The notes under the pieces were generated by a model that worked only from the letters and a program-made list of their open reading frames with translations, was not told the origin of the DNA and made no database searches. From an uncultured Streptococcus sp. (GTDB taxonomy: Bacteria; Bacillota; Bacilli; Lactobacillales; Streptococcaceae): a stretch of 14,009 nt of DNA. Numbering within the stretch: position 1 is the first letter of the stretch; every line of letters begins with the position of its first letter. Of the stretch, positions 13,499 through 14,009 are shown in pieces. The DNA is taken from positions 1-14,009 of the forward strand of contig CAJZGQ010000017.1 in assembly GCA_916048115.1 (NCBI GenBank), in the 5' to 3' direction. Both the position numbers and the translations under genes were made by a program.

Positions 13499-14009
13499 AT
13501 GCCAAATTTTGAAGAATTAAAAAAAAGACAAGAGAAGATTCGGAACTTCTCGATCATCGCCCATATTGACCATGGAAAGTCAACCTTGGCCGATCGAATC
13601 TTAGAAAAAACCGAAACCGTGTCTAGTCGGGAGATGCAAGCCCAACTCCTAGATAGCATGGACCTGGAACGGGAACGTGGGATTACCATCAAGCTGAATG
13701 CCATCGAGTTGAACTACACGGCTAAAGATGGGGAAACCTATATCTTCCACTTGATTGACACACCAGGACACGTAGACTTTACCTATGAGGTTTCGCGGTC
13801 GCTTGCTGCCTGTGAGGGAGCCATTCTTGTGGTGGATGCCGCTCAAGGGATTGAAGCTCAGACCCTAGCCAATGTTTACCTGGCGCTGGACAATGATTTG
13901 GAAATCCTGCCAGTCATTAATAAGATTGACTTGCCGGCTGCAGATCCAGAGCGGGTGCGCACAGAAGTAGAAGATGTCATCGGGTTGGATGCTAGTGAAG
14001 CTGTCCTAG
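13499..14009 (+). CDS. lepA: Translation elongation factor 4 (LepA), 3' end missing
   Basis: The reading frame starts at ATG 13499 and remains open to the window edge, giving 170 complete codons of a protein usually near 600. It begins [19 protein letters not shown] and shows the GTPase motifs: G1 AHIDHGKST, the switch I/G2 region ending [10 protein letters not shown]3 DTPGHVDF and G4 NKID. LepA is a ribosome-associated GTPase that acts during translation under stress and in initiation or back-translocation. AGGAAG (13487-13492) lies 6 nt upstream; an in-frame ATG at 13493 would abut that site. No terminator intervenes before the window ends. Confidence 0.97.
   Translation, partial: MPNFEELKKRQEKIRNFSIIAHIDHGKSTLADRILEKTETVSSREMQAQLLDSMDLERERGITIKLNAIELNYTAKDGETYIFHLIDTPGHVDFTYEVSRSLAACEGAILVVDAAQGIEAQTLANVYLALDNDLEILPVINKIDLPAADPERVRTEVEDVIGLDASEAVL

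Noticed and set aside
1..14009. tRNA, rRNA, CRISPR arrays, insertion sequences, BOX-type repeats
   Set aside because: I saw no cloverleaf-like segments, no regularly spaced direct repeats and no transposase motifs.

Overview
The window reads as chromosome of an oral or viridans-type Streptococcus. The evidence is the PyrR-regulated pyrR-pyrB block with a pyrimidine attenuator, streptococcal-looking PepT, LepA/EF4 and PhnA/YjdM proteins, AAGGAGG-type ribosome binding sites, and sigma-A promoters that often carry an extended -10 (TGn). I cannot assign a species from sequence alone.

Layout. (1) Positions 1-830 are AT-rich and hold the 3' part of an ABC-transporter ATPase of the LolD/MacB type, resembling those of lactococcin-972-group bacteriocin loci, then a 61-residue membrane protein and a terminator. 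(2) Positions 878-2905 are a three-gene unit from its own promoter: a 46-residue two-segment membrane protein, an ABC ATPase with an unusual signature motif, and a polytopic permease. (3) Positions 2922-4161 encode a hotdog thioesterase and an overlapping HAD hydrolase. (4) Positions 4189-5251 encode the zinc-ribbon protein PhnA/YjdM and a Pr6Pr-type membrane protein. (5) Positions 5333-9997 are the pyrimidine locus: promoter, PyrR-binding leader with attenuator, pyrR, pyrB, then a CarA-like and a CarB-like gene. (6) On the minus strand, positions 12858 down to 10003 form a coupled operon of an XRE/S24 regulator, a Cof-type HAD phosphatase and pepT, facing the pyrimidine locus across a shared bidirectional terminator. 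(7) Positions 12937-14009 hold a divergently transcribed GNAT acetyltransferase, a terminator and the start of lepA, cut by the window edge.

The most unusual part is the CarA-like/CarB-like pair, which sits where streptococci normally carry carbamoyl-phosphate synthetase. Both reading frames are intact and overlap by 4 nt, yet neither product looks catalytically competent. The CarA-like protein has Gly for the nucleophilic Cys, Ala for the adjacent His and Gln for the catalytic His of the glutaminase. The CarB-like protein is 579 residues instead of about 1060. It has lost ATP-grasp residues, including the phosphate-loop glycines, and lacks the whole carbamate-phosphorylating half and the allosteric domain. 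Beside a normal aspartate transcarbamoylase, this looks like a conserved pseudoenzyme complex with a new role rather than a working CPSase. If so, carbamoyl phosphate for PyrB must come from elsewhere in the cell.
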